Below the pieces are notes generated by a model. The model was given only the letters and a program-made list of their open reading frames with translations. It was not told the origin of the DNA and did not search any database. DNA of 64,000 nt. Origin: Bradyrhizobium stylosanthis. Lineage in GTDB: Bacteria; Pseudomonadota; Alphaproteobacteria; Rhizobiales; Xanthobacteraceae. A program made the translations under genes and the position numbers. The stretch spans positions 611,755 through 675,754 of the forward strand of contig NZ_LVEM01000002.1 in the NCBI RefSeq assembly GCF_001641335.1, written 5' to 3'. This document shows, piece after piece, positions 1-8,107 of this stretch. Numbering within the stretch: the stretch's first letter is position 1; each line of letters begins with the position of its first letter.

Positions 1-860
1 ATTCTTCGAACCTTCTTGTCGGCAATTGTCACCCCGACTTTGCGATGAAAGCGATTATCCGTGGAAGACCTCTCCACGGGGTGCATCAGGAAACTATAAC
101 CGAGATAGTCAAACTGTCCTACTAAGCCATTTGCTTGGCCCTTGGTGAAGGCTGGGAGATCGATCCGCTTAGTCTTTTCGTTGTTGAATTTCAGTCCATA
201 GGGCAACAGGTCGCGGACGGACCGCGTGAAGTCATTGGCGTTCTCGCGTGCGCCTGTGATGATAATGATGTCGTCAACGTATCGTGCATGAAAGTACACG
301 TCAGGAAGTAAGGAAATCTCGCGATCAAATTGCCTGAGAGCAAACTCAGACAGCGTGGCACTCAATTGAACCCCTCTTGGAAGACCCGAGATACCCCGAT
401 CATGCAGTTCTTGGAAATAATTCGCCAATGTAGTTACAGCGTTTCGAGGAATCGCCGGAACGAGCCATAGTTCTTTTAGGAGCAAGCCCGCGTCGAGGCT
501 TTCGAAGAACGATCTGATGTCGAATTTATAGACCCGGTGCTGGACACCTTCTCCGAGAATGGTGATGAGGCGTCTTATAATTGTGTCTCTATCAGAGGGT
601 TGGATATTAGCCGTTTTCCGCAGTATTTGATTAAGTCCGCGAAGAACGAGTGTGTGCGGCGTTGATCGAATGCAATGTGCAGTATTTCCTCTGATTGAAA
701 TTGGCTCGATATTTAAACTGGCGAACCCAAACTTGATAACAAGCTCAGCCCGCTGAACTAGGCCTTCTTCATCGCAGGGGTTTGCGAGGATGTCGGGGTT
801 TTGAAGATCAGTCGAAGTGATGCACCGCGACAGGAGGTCCTTATTTAGCCCCGATAGCAC
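1..860 (-). CDS. Reverse transcriptase, C-terminus cut by window edge (defence-type RT candidate)
   Basis: I translated the minus strand: one open frame runs from a stop at 890-888 down to position 1 with no stop. RT signatures are clear: motif A FDIRSFFES (catalytic Asp about residue 114), LPRGVQLSATLSE about 158-170, the active-site YVDD about 194-197, and FDYLGYSF about 249-256. A GTG at 860 with GGGGAA just upstream is the best start; there is no ATG. The PRGxxLSATLSE segment and the short N-terminus resemble Abi/UG-type defence RTs, possibly Drt3a-like, more than retron RTs (no VTG motif seen). That subtype is inference from memory of the families. It faces away from the other island A genes, and any partner gene would lie left of the window. 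Confidence 0.85.
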   Translation of the reverse strand, partial: MLSGLNKDLLSRCITSTDLQNPDILANPCDEEGLVQRAELVIKFGFASLNIEPISIRGNTAHCIRSTPHTLVLRGLNQILRKTANIQPSDRDTIIRRLITILGEGVQHRVYKFDIRSFFESLDAGLLLKELWLVPAIPRNAVTTLANYFQELHDRGISGLPRGVQLSATLSEFALRQFDREISLLPDVYFHARYVDDIIIITGARENANDFTRSVRDLLPYGLKFNNEKTKRIDLPAFTKGQANGLVGQFDYLGYSFLMHPVERSSTDNRFHRKVGVTIADKKVRR

Positions 861-1175
861 CGATTTCCCCAGATGTTCTTGAGTTGATCATTGATCACCA
901 TCCAAGCTCAACCAGCGAGCGAAATCAATAATTGTGTGGGAGAATGGCATCAGGCAAAAGTTGCATTGCAATAACGGCAACGAATCACGCGAGCGCCGAC
1001 GGATCGACGGTATCGCTAAGCTTCGGTCATGAAAGTTGTGCACACCCACGACAGAAGGTAGCCCAGCTTGGCCGCGGTGCCCTAGGGATTGACGATTTGC
1101 ATCGATGCGGCGAGCGCGGTTCTCTCTCGCATGTCCACCAAGTCGCGCCAATACCTGTTCAGTACCCAAATCAAG

Positions 1176-1544
1176 ATGTCAGCCGAACGCGCCAAAGAGG
1201 CGCGGAAGGAAGCCGACAAGTTGGCCTGCGAAGCGTGGAACTATCGTATGCTTGGGTACAAGGGACCGGCGCAACCCTCACCGACAATCGGCGATGCAAT
1301 AAATGCCGGTTATCTCTATCTCGAAATTCGGTGTCTTGGGTGCGATACTAACCAGACAGTGGCGCTAGACATTATTCGGCGCGCGAAGACGACACCGGTT
1401 CATGAGTTAGAGCGCTACCTTCGTTGCAAAGACTGCTCGGCAGTGCGACGATATCCATATAAGCGAAGCGCCCTGGTGGCGCTTAGGCCGACGAAGATTT
1501 CGGCGAGCCATCCGCCGTCAACGTGGTGGCCGGGGAAGCGATAG
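1176..1544 (+). CDS. Small conserved protein with paired CxxC motifs
   Basis: The protein is 122 aa, beginning MSAERAKEARKEADKL. It has an N-terminal charged helix and then two CxxC pairs (CLGC and CKDC) about 35 residues apart, which together look like a zinc-ribbon or rubredoxin-like knuckle. The C-terminal tail is basic and ends WWPGKR. I recognise it as a type of short uncharacterised protein common in rhizobial islands, but no function is known to me. An in-frame ATG at 1131 would add 15 residues; I prefer 1176 because the conserved-looking part starts there. Only one base separates it from the next gene, so the two are probably co-transcribed. Confidence 0.65.
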   Translation: MSAERAKEARKEADKLACEAWNYRMLGYKGPAQPSPTIGDAINAGYLYLEIRCLGCDTNQTVALDIIRRAKTTPVHELERYLRCKDCSAVRRYPYKRSALVALRPTKISASHPPSTWWPGKR

Positions 1545-1545
1545 G

Positions 1546-2142
1546 ATGAAAGCTGCAATTGTCGCTGACATATTGACGGAGCTGCGCAGCAACTTGCCCG
1601 CGATATTCCAAAGAATGCCGGTCAAGCGCCTTGCTCAATATGATAGGCTACAAAAGACGCTCTATGAAACGGATGTTTCGATAGATCAGGGATACCAGCG
1701 CGATTTCGCTGACTTCTATAGATTGCGCGGATCGCGGAGCTTCAGGAAGAGCTATTTCGCTTTGCTGAATACGGAAAAGACCGAAAAGAATTCCGACTTC
1801 GAGCGCGTCCTTCAGGCAATCTTGGATGATTGCAACCAGGTCCACGCGTCTTTTGCATCAAAGCTCTTGGCCACCGTGAACGCCGATCTGCCCGTATATG
1901 ATCGCGAGGTCCTGAAGCGGCTTCGATTATCAAGTTATGCGGGAGGAAGCGTAGCTGCTCGGATGGAACGAGGTGCTGAGCGATACCGGGCAATATGCCG
2001 CTTCCATAATCTGGCGAAAGATGAACCCTTGTTCTCGGCGTTGACCGGCGAGTTCAACGTGGCGTTCCCAGAGTTTACGCATTTCACGGGCACGAAAAAG
2101 CTCGACTTGATGCTTTGGCAATCAAATCGCACTGATGCATGA
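1546..2142 (+). CDS. Hypothetical protein, possible helix-hairpin-helix glycosylase-like fold
   Basis: The protein is 198 aa, soluble, mostly helical, with no signal peptide. The segment SFASKLLATVNADLPVYD (about residues 101-118) resembles the part of HhH-GPD-like small proteins that reads SKLL-x-INP-x-PVYDS, but the catalytic residues are not identifiable to me, so this is a weak structural hint. It follows the CxxC protein by one base and precedes the truncated SRAP gene by six bases, so the three read as one transcription unit in island A. Function unknown. Confidence 0.6.
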   Translation: MKAAIVADILTELRSNLPAIFQRMPVKRLAQYDRLQKTLYETDVSIDQGYQRDFADFYRLRGSRSFRKSYFALLNTEKTEKNSDFERVLQAILDDCNQVHASFASKLLATVNADLPVYDREVLKRLRLSSYAGGSVAARMERGAERYRAICRFHNLAKDEPLFSALTGEFNVAFPEFTHFTGTKKLDLMLWQSNRTDA

Positions 2143-2148
2143 CTTAAT

Positions 2149-2601
2149 ATGTGTAACCTCTACAGCATCACGACAAACCAAGCTGCCATTCTTTCGCTCT
2201 TTCGTGTCGTCAACAGATACGTCGGCAATCTCGCTCCAATGCCGGGCGTGTTTCCCGACTATCCAGCGCCGGTGGTGCGCAATACTGATAATGGCACTGA
2301 GCTTGTACTGATGCGCTGGGGCATGCCGCCTCCGCCTCGAACAGGCGGCCCACCGGTCACAAACATTCGCAACACATCATCACCGCATTGGCGCGGCTGG
2401 TTGAAGCCTGAGAACCGGTGTCTGGTGCCGTTCAACAGCTTCGCGGAGTATGCACCCGAGCCAAACCCTCAGACCAAAAAGAAAGACGTTGTTTGGTTTG
2501 CCATCAGCGAAGAGAAGCCCCCCACGGTTTTTGCGGGGATCTGGACCTCCTTCAAAGGTAATCGTGGGACGAAATCCAAGCCGGGAGCAGACCTGGGTTA
2601 A
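2149..2601 (+). pseudogene. Truncated SRAP (SOS response-associated peptidase / YedK-HMCES family)
   Basis: The first 140 or so residues are a typical SRAP domain. MCNLYS supplies the catalytic Cys2 that crosslinks abasic sites in ssDNA; RWGM, an NIRNTSSPHWR segment and a NRCLVPFNSFAEY segment with the conserved Glu follow, then WFAISEE and FAGIW. The family normally runs to about 220 residues and has a catalytic His in an HPKAMPVIL-like motif. Here the frame leaves the family after TKSKP and stops at 150 aa, so the His-containing C-terminal third is missing. The 200 bp downstream do not restore it. I read this as a decayed gene, probably broken by a deletion during island rearrangement. Confidence 0.8.
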
Positions 2602-2901
2602 GGCTACGCGAGCTTGATCGTGAATGGTTCGCAATTGGCGCGGAAGAGAATCGCAAAGCGCGCGATCGCGGTGACGGCAATGGTGCTGCTGCTTAAGACG
2701 TTGACGCCGCAAATGCCGCTTTGGCCTCGGATGTATTTCAGATGTTAATGGCGTCCGAGGGGACATTCACCGGCGTCATCAGCCGATCATGCGTAGCTTT
2801 CTGTCGAGACGTGGACGATGGTCAAGGTGCAGCGCGAAGTTGAACTGGTCATTGTTAGGTTGTACGCTGGGAGCGGTGTGAACAGGTCTGCTGGGGGGCA
2901 A
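2602..2901. other. Intergenic stretch after the broken SRAP gene
   Basis: About 300 bp without a convincing gene. A short in-frame stretch near 2600-2695 (LRELDREWFAIGAEEN in one frame) could be a remnant of another coding sequence but ends quickly. I see no RNA gene or terminator here. Confidence 0.4.
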
Positions 2902-3183
2902 ATGGCCGGGAAGGTATCTAAAAGCATCGTGCTGCTAAATCTTTTGCTGCTAGCAAGCTGCATGAGTAGCGAGGAGAGGCTTGCCGCCAACAACGCCAAG
3001 GATGATCAGGCTTGCTTGTCCTATGGCGCTAAGCCGGGCACCGATGCCTATGTTACTTGTCGGGCCCAGCTTGAGGGATCGCGACGACAAGCTGACGCCG
3101 CCGCCGATGAGGCGCGAAACGCCGCCCGAGATGAAGCCCGAGAAGAAGCACGGCGGCAAGCGCGACGAGCCGCGCAAAGATAA
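2902..3183 (+). CDS. Small lipoprotein
   Basis: The protein is 93 aa, starting MAGKVSKS at an ATG preceded by a run of six G bases six bases upstream. It has a hydrophobic signal segment and lipobox LLASC, so the mature protein would start at Cys about residue 20 and be membrane-anchored. Two further cysteines (QACLSY and VTCRAQ) could form a disulphide. The C-terminus is a highly charged Ala/Arg/Glu-rich helix (ADEARNAARDEAREEARRQARR), probably coiled coil. It resembles small periplasmic lipoproteins of unknown function. A longer in-frame start at 2818 is less likely because it would bury the signal peptide. Confidence 0.65.
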   Translation: MAGKVSKSIVLLNLLLLASCMSSEERLAANNAKDDQACLSYGAKPGTDAYVTCRAQLEGSRRQADAAADEARNAARDEAREEARRQARRAAQR

Positions 3184-3234
3184 CGCCTGCAACATGGCGT
3201 CGCGGTTCCATATCCGAAACTTAGGGGAATAGAG

Positions 3235-3792
3235 TTGAGGTCTGAGAGTAACAAGCCACGATGGCAGAAGATTCTTGCGTTGGAAGCTAAGGCTACAGAA
3301 CGGGAATCGGCGCAGCAAGATCGAGCGTCTGTTCTAGTTTGCAGGGGACGTGGGGCAGACCTGGAATTTTACGAAGATAGCGTAGTCATCCGGCGCGGAC
3401 TGGTTTGGGGACTTGTCTTTCAGAGCGGAATTAAGGGCGATAAGCGAATTCCTTTCTCTTCAATTAGTGCTGTCCAGTTCAAGGTGCCCGGTCTTATAAA
3501 GGGCTACATACAGTTCACGCTTAGCGGCGCTGTCGAGAGCACGGGTGGCGTTTTGTCTGGCGCTCACGATGAGAATACCGTTCTGTTTTCCAGTGAAATT
3601 GAGTTCGCAAAGGCACGACAGTTTATAGAGAAAAAGATCGAGGCTACGAGCCATCCTCCTGCTTCGCCGACGGTAGAGCGGCGGATTACTGTTGCCGAGC
3701 AACTGGAGAAACTGGCTGCATTGCTTGATCGTGGCCTGCTCACCCTAGACGAGTTTAACGCACAGAAGGCGAAGCTTCTGCTTATGGAATGA
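3235..3792 (+). CDS. PH-like/DUF4429-type protein with C-terminal SHOCT domain
   Basis: The protein is 185 aa. Residues about 30-135 form a beta-rich region (LEFYEDSVVIRRG, IPFSSISAVQFK, YIQFTLSG, VLFSSEIEFAKARQFIEKKI) that matches the pattern of bacterial PH or DUF4429-like domains. Residues about 155-182 (AEQLEKLAALLDRGLLTLDEFNAQKAKLL) are a classical SHOCT motif, a short oligomerisation helix found at protein ends. The start is TTG at 3235 with AGGGG seven bases upstream. It lies between two exported proteins. The family is widespread and its role is not defined; membrane-proximal sensing or assembly is a guess. Confidence 0.7.
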   Translation: MRSESNKPRWQKILALEAKATERESAQQDRASVLVCRGRGADLEFYEDSVVIRRGLVWGLVFQSGIKGDKRIPFSSISAVQFKVPGLIKGYIQFTLSGAVESTGGVLSGAHDENTVLFSSEIEFAKARQFIEKKIEATSHPPASPTVERRITVAEQLEKLAALLDRGLLTLDEFNAQKAKLLLME

Positions 3793-3796
3793 CAAG

Positions 3797-4306
3797 ATGG
3801 TGAGGCTGGAAATTCAAGCGCCGAAGAAGCTGACAGAAGAAAAGTCGCACATAAGAACCACGTTCTCGCGAGGTCCGGCGCTAATCATTGCCTTAGTCCT
3901 CACTTTTCTTGCGCCATCGACACGGACAATTGCCGACGAGTGTGAAGCAATGGCGGGAGAGGTCGCCGCGCGCGTACCAGATGTCTCCCTGGCACGCCGT
4001 ACTTCGGTGGTGGTATTTCTCGCTCATCCATCGGTAAAATACGCGTCGATCGGATGTTTGCCTTTCAGGAATTTTGTTGCAGTCGTGGAGGGCGCGTATC
4101 CAAGGGGCGACTATTTCGACTTTCTCGGCGCGGCGGGAGCCGTCGTGCTTCATGGAAGGAGCGACATTATTCGGGAAGGCGCGAGACGCTGCTTGAGGCG
4201 CGCATCGGTGAAGCGGGAACACGATAATAGTTCTGATTTCGGGGCATTCTCGTTTGTCTGCTCTGCCGACAAATTGTCAACGGTAGTCACGGTGCAGAAG
4301 CGGTAG
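3797..4306 (+). CDS. Hypothetical exported protein
   Basis: The protein is 169 aa with an N-terminal basic stretch and a hydrophobic segment (ALIIALVLTFLAPS, about residues 28-41) ending at a likely cleavage TRTIADEC. The mature part has four cysteines and no motif I recognise. It begins four bases after the SHOCT gene and ends nine bases before the thermonuclease, suggesting one transcript. The N-terminus before the hydrophobic core is long for a signal peptide, so the true start may be internal. Function unknown. Confidence 0.55.
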   Translation: MVRLEIQAPKKLTEEKSHIRTTFSRGPALIIALVLTFLAPSTRTIADECEAMAGEVAARVPDVSLARRTSVVVFLAHPSVKYASIGCLPFRNFVAVVEGAYPRGDYFDFLGAAGAVVLHGRSDIIREGARRCLRRASVKREHDNSSDFGAFSFVCSADKLSTVVTVQKR

Positions 4307-4315
4307 TCTCGACCG

Positions 4316-4828
4316 ATGCAAGGCAGGTTCAGAATAACTGTGCTCGTTTGTGCGATGTCGATCGCAAGCTTTGCTCTCGCATCGGACTTGACCGGCCGCG
4401 CCAGCGTCATTGACGGCGACACACTAGAAATTCATGGCACGCGTATCCGACTATGGGGTATCGACGCGCCCGAACATGATCAACTTTGCCGGGGTGACGA
4501 TAGCTTACTGTATCGCTGCGGTGCGAAGGCAGCGAATGAACTTGATCGGTTCATTGGCGCGCGGACCGTATCTTGTTCGGCCGTTGATACCGACCGATAC
4601 GGCCGAACCGTTGCCACCTGTTTGGTGGGAGGCGTTGATCTAGCGAAGTGGCTTGTAGCCCACGGTTATGCGCTTGATTGGCCGCTATACTCCAAAGGCA
4701 AGTACGGGCGTGAGCAGAAGGAAGCGGAGAGCGCAGAACGTGGCATGTGGGCGGGGAGCTTCGTTCAGCCATGGCGTTTCCGCGATTGCACGCGCACTGG
4801 CAGAAGCCCGGGGGCCTGCTCCGACTAG
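4316..4828 (+). CDS. Secreted thermonuclease (SNase-like)
   Basis: The protein is 170 aa with a signal peptide (FRITVLVCAMSIASFALA). The SNase/OB-fold signatures are intact: ASVIDGDTLEIHGTRIRLWGIDAPE (metal-binding Asp residues and the first catalytic Arg), then DRYGRTVATC (second Arg), and YSKGKYGREQKEAESAERGMWAG at the C-terminus. The family cleaves DNA and RNA in a Ca2+-dependent way outside the cytoplasm. Conserved cysteines suggest disulphides. A related copy occurs in island B at 20858-21409 on the other strand. Length is normal for this family. Confidence 0.85.
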   Translation: MQGRFRITVLVCAMSIASFALASDLTGRASVIDGDTLEIHGTRIRLWGIDAPEHDQLCRGDDSLLYRCGAKAANELDRFIGARTVSCSAVDTDRYGRTVATCLVGGVDLAKWLVAHGYALDWPLYSKGKYGREQKEAESAERGMWAGSFVQPWRFRDCTRTGRSPGACSD

Positions 4829-4916
4829 CGGGGGCATCTACGACTTTCGTAAGCTCCCACGCATCTTGACGCCGCGAAGAACGGAGCACTACAAGTTCTA
4901 GCTGTGGGGGGAAACA

Positions 4917-5354
4917 ATGAGAAGGTCTTTTCCGGCATTCGCGCTTGCCGCAATACTCGGTGGCTGCGCTGGAGCATCCACTATACCGCTTGCGCAAGAC
5001 ACGGTTCAGATTACCGCGCGGGCCGCTCCGATCTGCGGCTCTGTCGGAGCTGAAAAGCTGGCCTTCAAGCAAGCTGCCGTCGAGACCATTAGACGGGGCT
5101 ATGATCGTTTCATTGTGCTGAATGCACAAGCTGGCGGTACCTATGCCGGGAATACGCCGATCATGGTTCAGAACCTGGGCGGTGGCACGGTTATGGCTAC
5201 GGGTGGGCAGCCGATAATCGCACCCAATCAGGGATTGGTGATCAAGATGTTCAAGGACGGTGACCCGCAAGGTAGCAACGCTTTGTCTGCGCGGGACACG
5301 CTGGGTCCAGAGTGGCAGGAGCAGGTCAAGAAGGACAGCATTACCTGTCTCTGA
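4917..5354 (+). CDS. Hypothetical lipoprotein
   Basis: The protein is 145 aa, start ATG after a GGGGGG run. The signal peptide ends in lipobox ILGGC at about residue 17. The mature part contains a segment AAVETIRRGYDRFIVLNAQAGG followed by a Gly-rich region (GGTYAGNTPIMVQNLGGGTVMATGG), then a KMFKDGDP turn. It resembles small rhizobial lipoproteins that start with QITARAAPICG and have an AVETIRRGYDRF helix, but the function is not known to me. It is the last gene on the plus strand before the convergent integrase A. Confidence 0.65.
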   Translation: MRRSFPAFALAAILGGCAGASTIPLAQDTVQITARAAPICGSVGAEKLAFKQAAVETIRRGYDRFIVLNAQAGGTYAGNTPIMVQNLGGGTVMATGGQPIIAPNQGLVIKMFKDGDPQGSNALSARDTLGPEWQEQVKKDSITCL

Positions 5355-5448
5355 TTGCGTCCCGATCGTTCGCGGAAGCGCCGGGCGGGCGGGCATTCCG
5401 TTCGCCACGGCGCATGTCACGTCGTAAGGTTTCCTAGGGAGGGTAGCC

Positions 5449-6441
5449 TCAGGCTGCCAAGCGATTCAGCTTATTGAAGACCGCGCTTGACGATGCGTGC
5501 GCATATCTGAGCAGCACGGTCGCATCTCGGTGGCCACTTATCGTTGCGACCTCTGGAATGGTTAGTCCTAGCTCGAAGAACCGACTGATAGCTTCGTGGC
5601 GAAGGTCATGGAATCGCAAGTCGTCAACTCCGGCGCGCTCCGTAATACGATCCCAAGATAGATGTATTGCGTTTCCTGTCATCGCAAACACACGTCCGTC
5701 GATCGAGCGTCGCTTTGGCAGCGCTTTGATGGCATCGTTTGAAAGCGGAATCGTTCTTGCGTGGCCGTTCTTGGTGACGGGAATAGTTAGAAGCCGCCTC
5801 TTAAGGTCGAGGTCCTTCCACTGCATATTTGCGATTTCGCCCCTTCTCATGCCAGTAGCAAGGGCGAAGTTGATGATCTGGGCAATTGCCGGGTTTCGAC
5901 AGGAACGGGTAGCCTTCAACAGTCTGTTCAATTCTCCAGGGCGTAGCCGCCGAGTGCGCATGCGCATTTTCGCGTAGAAGCGAAGCGCCTTGATAGGATT
6001 GTCCTTGATGGGAAATCCCCAATCGCGCTTTGCGACTTCAAACAGGTGCTGGATGGGGTTCAACTGGCGCTTAAGCGTTGTGGGTGCGACGCAAGCCAGC
6101 CGCCGGTCGCGATAGCGCGCGAAGTCGGCTGTTGTTAGAGTTGAAAGCGGTAGTTTGCAGATCGCATCGAGCAGCATCCGCGCGAGAACGGCGTCTTCAA
6201 CCTTCCCGCCGCGCTTCTTAGGCGTCACCTCTTTGCGATAGCGGGTAATAAGGTCGCCCAACTTAACGCTCTTAAGAACGCTACTGTCGGCAGGCAGTTC
6301 GGACCGGTCGGCTTGAACTTCCATTTGCCTTGCCCAAGCGTCCGCGTCCTTCCTTCGTAGGAAGGACTTGGACACGGCCCCCGAGCCAGCCCGCCTGATT
6401 TGAACCTGCCATTTCTTGCCTCGTTGTCGGATTGTGGCCAT
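5449..6441 (-). CDS. Tyrosine integrase A (phage/island type)
   Basis: The protein is 330 aa starting MATIRQRGKKWQVQIRR at 6441. It has an N-terminal arm-binding fold, a core-binding SAM-like domain about residues 65-150, and a catalytic domain with the tyrosine recombinase residues: Arg in TGMRRGEIANM, HDLRHEAISRF (HxxR), SGHRDATVLLRYAH (His and nucleophile Tyr). An upstream in-frame start at 6558 would make the protein begin inside the tRNA repeat, so 6441 is preferred. It is transcribed away from the att repeat at 6542 and probably integrates and excises island A at the tRNA-Arg 3' end. Confidence 0.9.
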   Translation of the reverse strand: MATIRQRGKKWQVQIRRAGSGAVSKSFLRRKDADAWARQMEVQADRSELPADSSVLKSVKLGDLITRYRKEVTPKKRGGKVEDAVLARMLLDAICKLPLSTLTTADFARYRDRRLACVAPTTLKRQLNPIQHLFEVAKRDWGFPIKDNPIKALRFYAKMRMRTRRLRPGELNRLLKATRSCRNPAIAQIINFALATGMRRGEIANMQWKDLDLKRRLLTIPVTKNGHARTIPLSNDAIKALPKRRSIDGRVFAMTGNAIHLSWDRITERAGVDDLRFHDLRHEAISRFFELGLTIPEVATISGHRDATVLLRYAHASSSAVFNKLNRLAA

Positions 6442-6453
6442 GCTTTTTCTCGC

Positions 6454-6471
6454 TGTGACACGGTTGTGACA
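6454..6471. promoter_or_regulatory. Paired TGTGACA repeats upstream of integrase A
   Basis: TGTGACA occurs at 6454-6460 and 6465-6471, 11 bp apart, just upstream of the integrase A start at 6441. The pair also lies within an inverted CGCTGT/ACAGCG (6451-6456, 6469-6474). The helical spacing fits arm-type recombinase sites or an autoregulatory operator; which one is not decided by sequence. Confidence 0.45.
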
Positions 6472-6541
6472 GCGAGCTTTTTGGGCGGCTGGGCAGGAGG
6501 GCCTAAATTGCTGGAAATGCCTTAAATTCCGGTCATTCCAG

Positions 6542-6593
6542 ACTGGCGCACCCGACACGATTCGAACGTGTGACCTTTGCCTTCGGAGGGCAA
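6542..6593. repeat. att repeat, left end of island B (tRNA-Arg 3' fragment)
   Basis: These 52 bases are identical to 27977-28028, which covers the 3' half of the complete tRNA-Arg gene from the anticodon stem-loop to the CCA and two bases beyond. The flanking bases differ on both sides, so the repeat is exactly 52 bp. It lies between two integrase genes pointing away from it, marking the junction of islands A and B. Confidence 0.93.
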
Positions 6594-6716
6594 GGGTGGA
6601 GAAATTACCCTTGCTTACCTGAAATCCCTTGGAATTGCTGGCCCCCAGATATAGGCTGAAACCAGCCTGATTTGGGGGCTACGGTCATTGCTCCGAATTT
6701 CCCTCGTTTTCCGGCG

Positions 6717-6740
6717 CCTGCTTACCCGGTGCTTACCCGA
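6717..6740. repeat. Double TGCTTACCC arm-type repeat, left end
   Basis: Two TGCTTACCC copies at 6719-6727 and 6730-6738, 11 bp apart, sit inside a 24-bp block identical to 27910-27933 at the other end. A diverged copy TGCTTACCT lies at 6612-6620. Spacing of one helical turn and presence at both ends fit integrase arm-binding sites. Confidence 0.65.
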
Positions 6741-6747
6741 GGGAAAA

Positions 6748-8016
6748 TTGCCAAAGCTTACGAAACGCACTGTTGATGCGGCGGAAACGACCGGCAAGGA
6801 CCTGTTCCTCTGGGAGGAGGAGTTGCCGGGGTTCGGCCTGCGCGTCAAGAAGAGCGGCGCGAAATCCTTCGTGGTGCAATATCGCAACGCGAACGGTCGC
6901 AGCCGACGGCTTACTCTGGGCCGGTATGGCGTCCTGACCCCTGAAGAAGCTCGCCGCGACGCCAAGTTGGCACTAGCGGATGCTGTCCGCGGCGCGGATC
7001 CGGTCGAGGCTAAGAAGCTGGCCCGCGGCGCAATGACCGTCGAGGAACTCTGCCGGGAATACCTCGACAAGGCCGAGCGCGGCCTGATCCTGACCCGCCG
7101 GGGCGAGGTCAAAAGCAAGACAACCCTGTACAGCGACAAGGGGCGTATCGAGCGTCACATCATCAAGCTTGCCGGCAAGAAGACCGTGAAGGGCTTTACT
7201 TCCACAGACGCAAAGGGTCTCCAGCGCGACATCATCGCCGGCAAATCAGCGGCCGACGTGAAGACCAAAACCCGGGGCCGGGCGATTGTGACCGGCGGGA
7301 GGGGAACAGCGGCCCGGACGATGGGGCTGCTGGGCGGCATCTTCAGTTATGCCGTTGACGAGGGCTATCGGCCAGACAACCCGGTCAGCGGCATTCGGCG
7401 CCCAAAAGACCAGACCAGAGAGTGGCGCCTAGATGACGCCGGGTATCGCCGCCTAGGTAAGTGCCTCTCCACCGCCGAGGCAAACGGCGAGCATTGGCAG
7501 CGCGTCCTGGCGAGCCGGACGTCCGCCATGACTGGTTGCCGGTTGGACGAGGTGGAAGGGTTGCTGAAGACGGAGGTCGATACCGTCGGGATGGCCCTTC
7601 GCCTCGGCGACAGCAAGACGGGCAAGAGCATCCGTCCTGTTGGGCCCGCCGTTATTGCTGTCTTGAAGACGGCCATGGCCAAGTCGAAGTCGAGGTATGT
7701 GTTCCCTGCCATTACGACCGAGGCGAAACATCACACCGGCCTCACGAGATGGCTTCAGAAAATGTCAGCCAAGGAAGTGCCGGGGATTACCAGTCACGGC
7801 TTGCGGCACTCATTCAGCTCGGCCGCCGAGGATCTCGGCTACACCCTCCCAACTATCAAGGCTCTCATCGGACACTCCAAGAAGGGGAACGTTACGATGG
7901 GCTACATTCACAAGATCGATTCGGCGCTGCTCGCAGCTGCCGACCGGATCGCCAGGCACATCGATGATGCCATGAACGGAAAGAAGTCGAAGGCCACCCA
8001 GCGGCGGGCGGCCTGA
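6748..8016 (+). CDS. Tyrosine integrase B (P4/DUF4102 type)
   Basis: The protein is 422 aa from TTG at 6748, preceded by [19 protein letters not shown] is the usual start of DUF4102-containing integrases. The N-terminal arm-binding domain covers about residues 5-85 ([19 protein letters not shown]), then a core-binding domain, then the catalytic domain with Arg in [24 protein letters not shown] (HxxR), and [16 protein letters not shown] (His, nucleophile Tyr). It is complete. The arm-type repeats overlap its leader, which would allow autoregulation. It probably catalyses integration and excision of island B at the tRNA-Arg 3' end. Confidence 0.92.
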   Translation: MPKLTKRTVDAAETTGKDLFLWEEELPGFGLRVKKSGAKSFVVQYRNANGRSRRLTLGRYGVLTPEEARRDAKLALADAVRGADPVEAKKLARGAMTVEELCREYLDKAERGLILTRRGEVKSKTTLYSDKGRIERHIIKLAGKKTVKGFTSTDAKGLQRDIIAGKSAADVKTKTRGRAIVTGGRGTAARTMGLLGGIFSYAVDEGYRPDNPVSGIRRPKDQTREWRLDDAGYRRLGKCLSTAEANGEHWQRVLASRTSAMTGCRLDEVEGLLKTEVDTVGMALRLGDSKTGKSIRPVGPAVIAVLKTAMAKSKSRYVFPAITTEAKHHTGLTRWLQKMSAKEVPGITSHGLRHSFSSAAEDLGYTLPTIKALIGHSKKGNVTMGYIHKIDSALLAAADRIARHIDDAMNGKKSKATQRRAA

Positions 8017-8107
8017 CAACGAATCGGCGCGGCTAGGGTGGCTCCCGAAAAGCTGGTCCGCACCAGCCTGCCGCGTCGTCAACATGCGGAGCACAAGCGG
8101 AAGTGCA

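Larger units (their letters stand above)
1..6541. mobile_element. Island A (right end), tRNA-Arg-linked integrative element
   Basis: This stretch holds a reverse transcriptase, a broken SRAP gene, small secreted proteins, a thermonuclease and a tyrosine integrase whose start lies about 100 bp from the 52-bp tRNA 3'-end repeat at 6542. The gene content and AT-richer composition differ from the backbone after 28 kb. The layout suggests that A sits at the same tRNA-Arg site as island B; its left end is outside the window. Confidence 0.7.

Noticed and set aside
1..860. Retron or group II intron RT
   Set aside because: No VTG motif, no msr-msd fold seen upstream, and no maturase or intron-end structure visible; however, the C-terminus is outside the window, so this is not final.
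6442..6558. Extended start for integrase A into the tRNA repeat
   Set aside because: The repeat is tRNA sequence, and the integrase homology begins at 6441 (MATIRQRGKKW).
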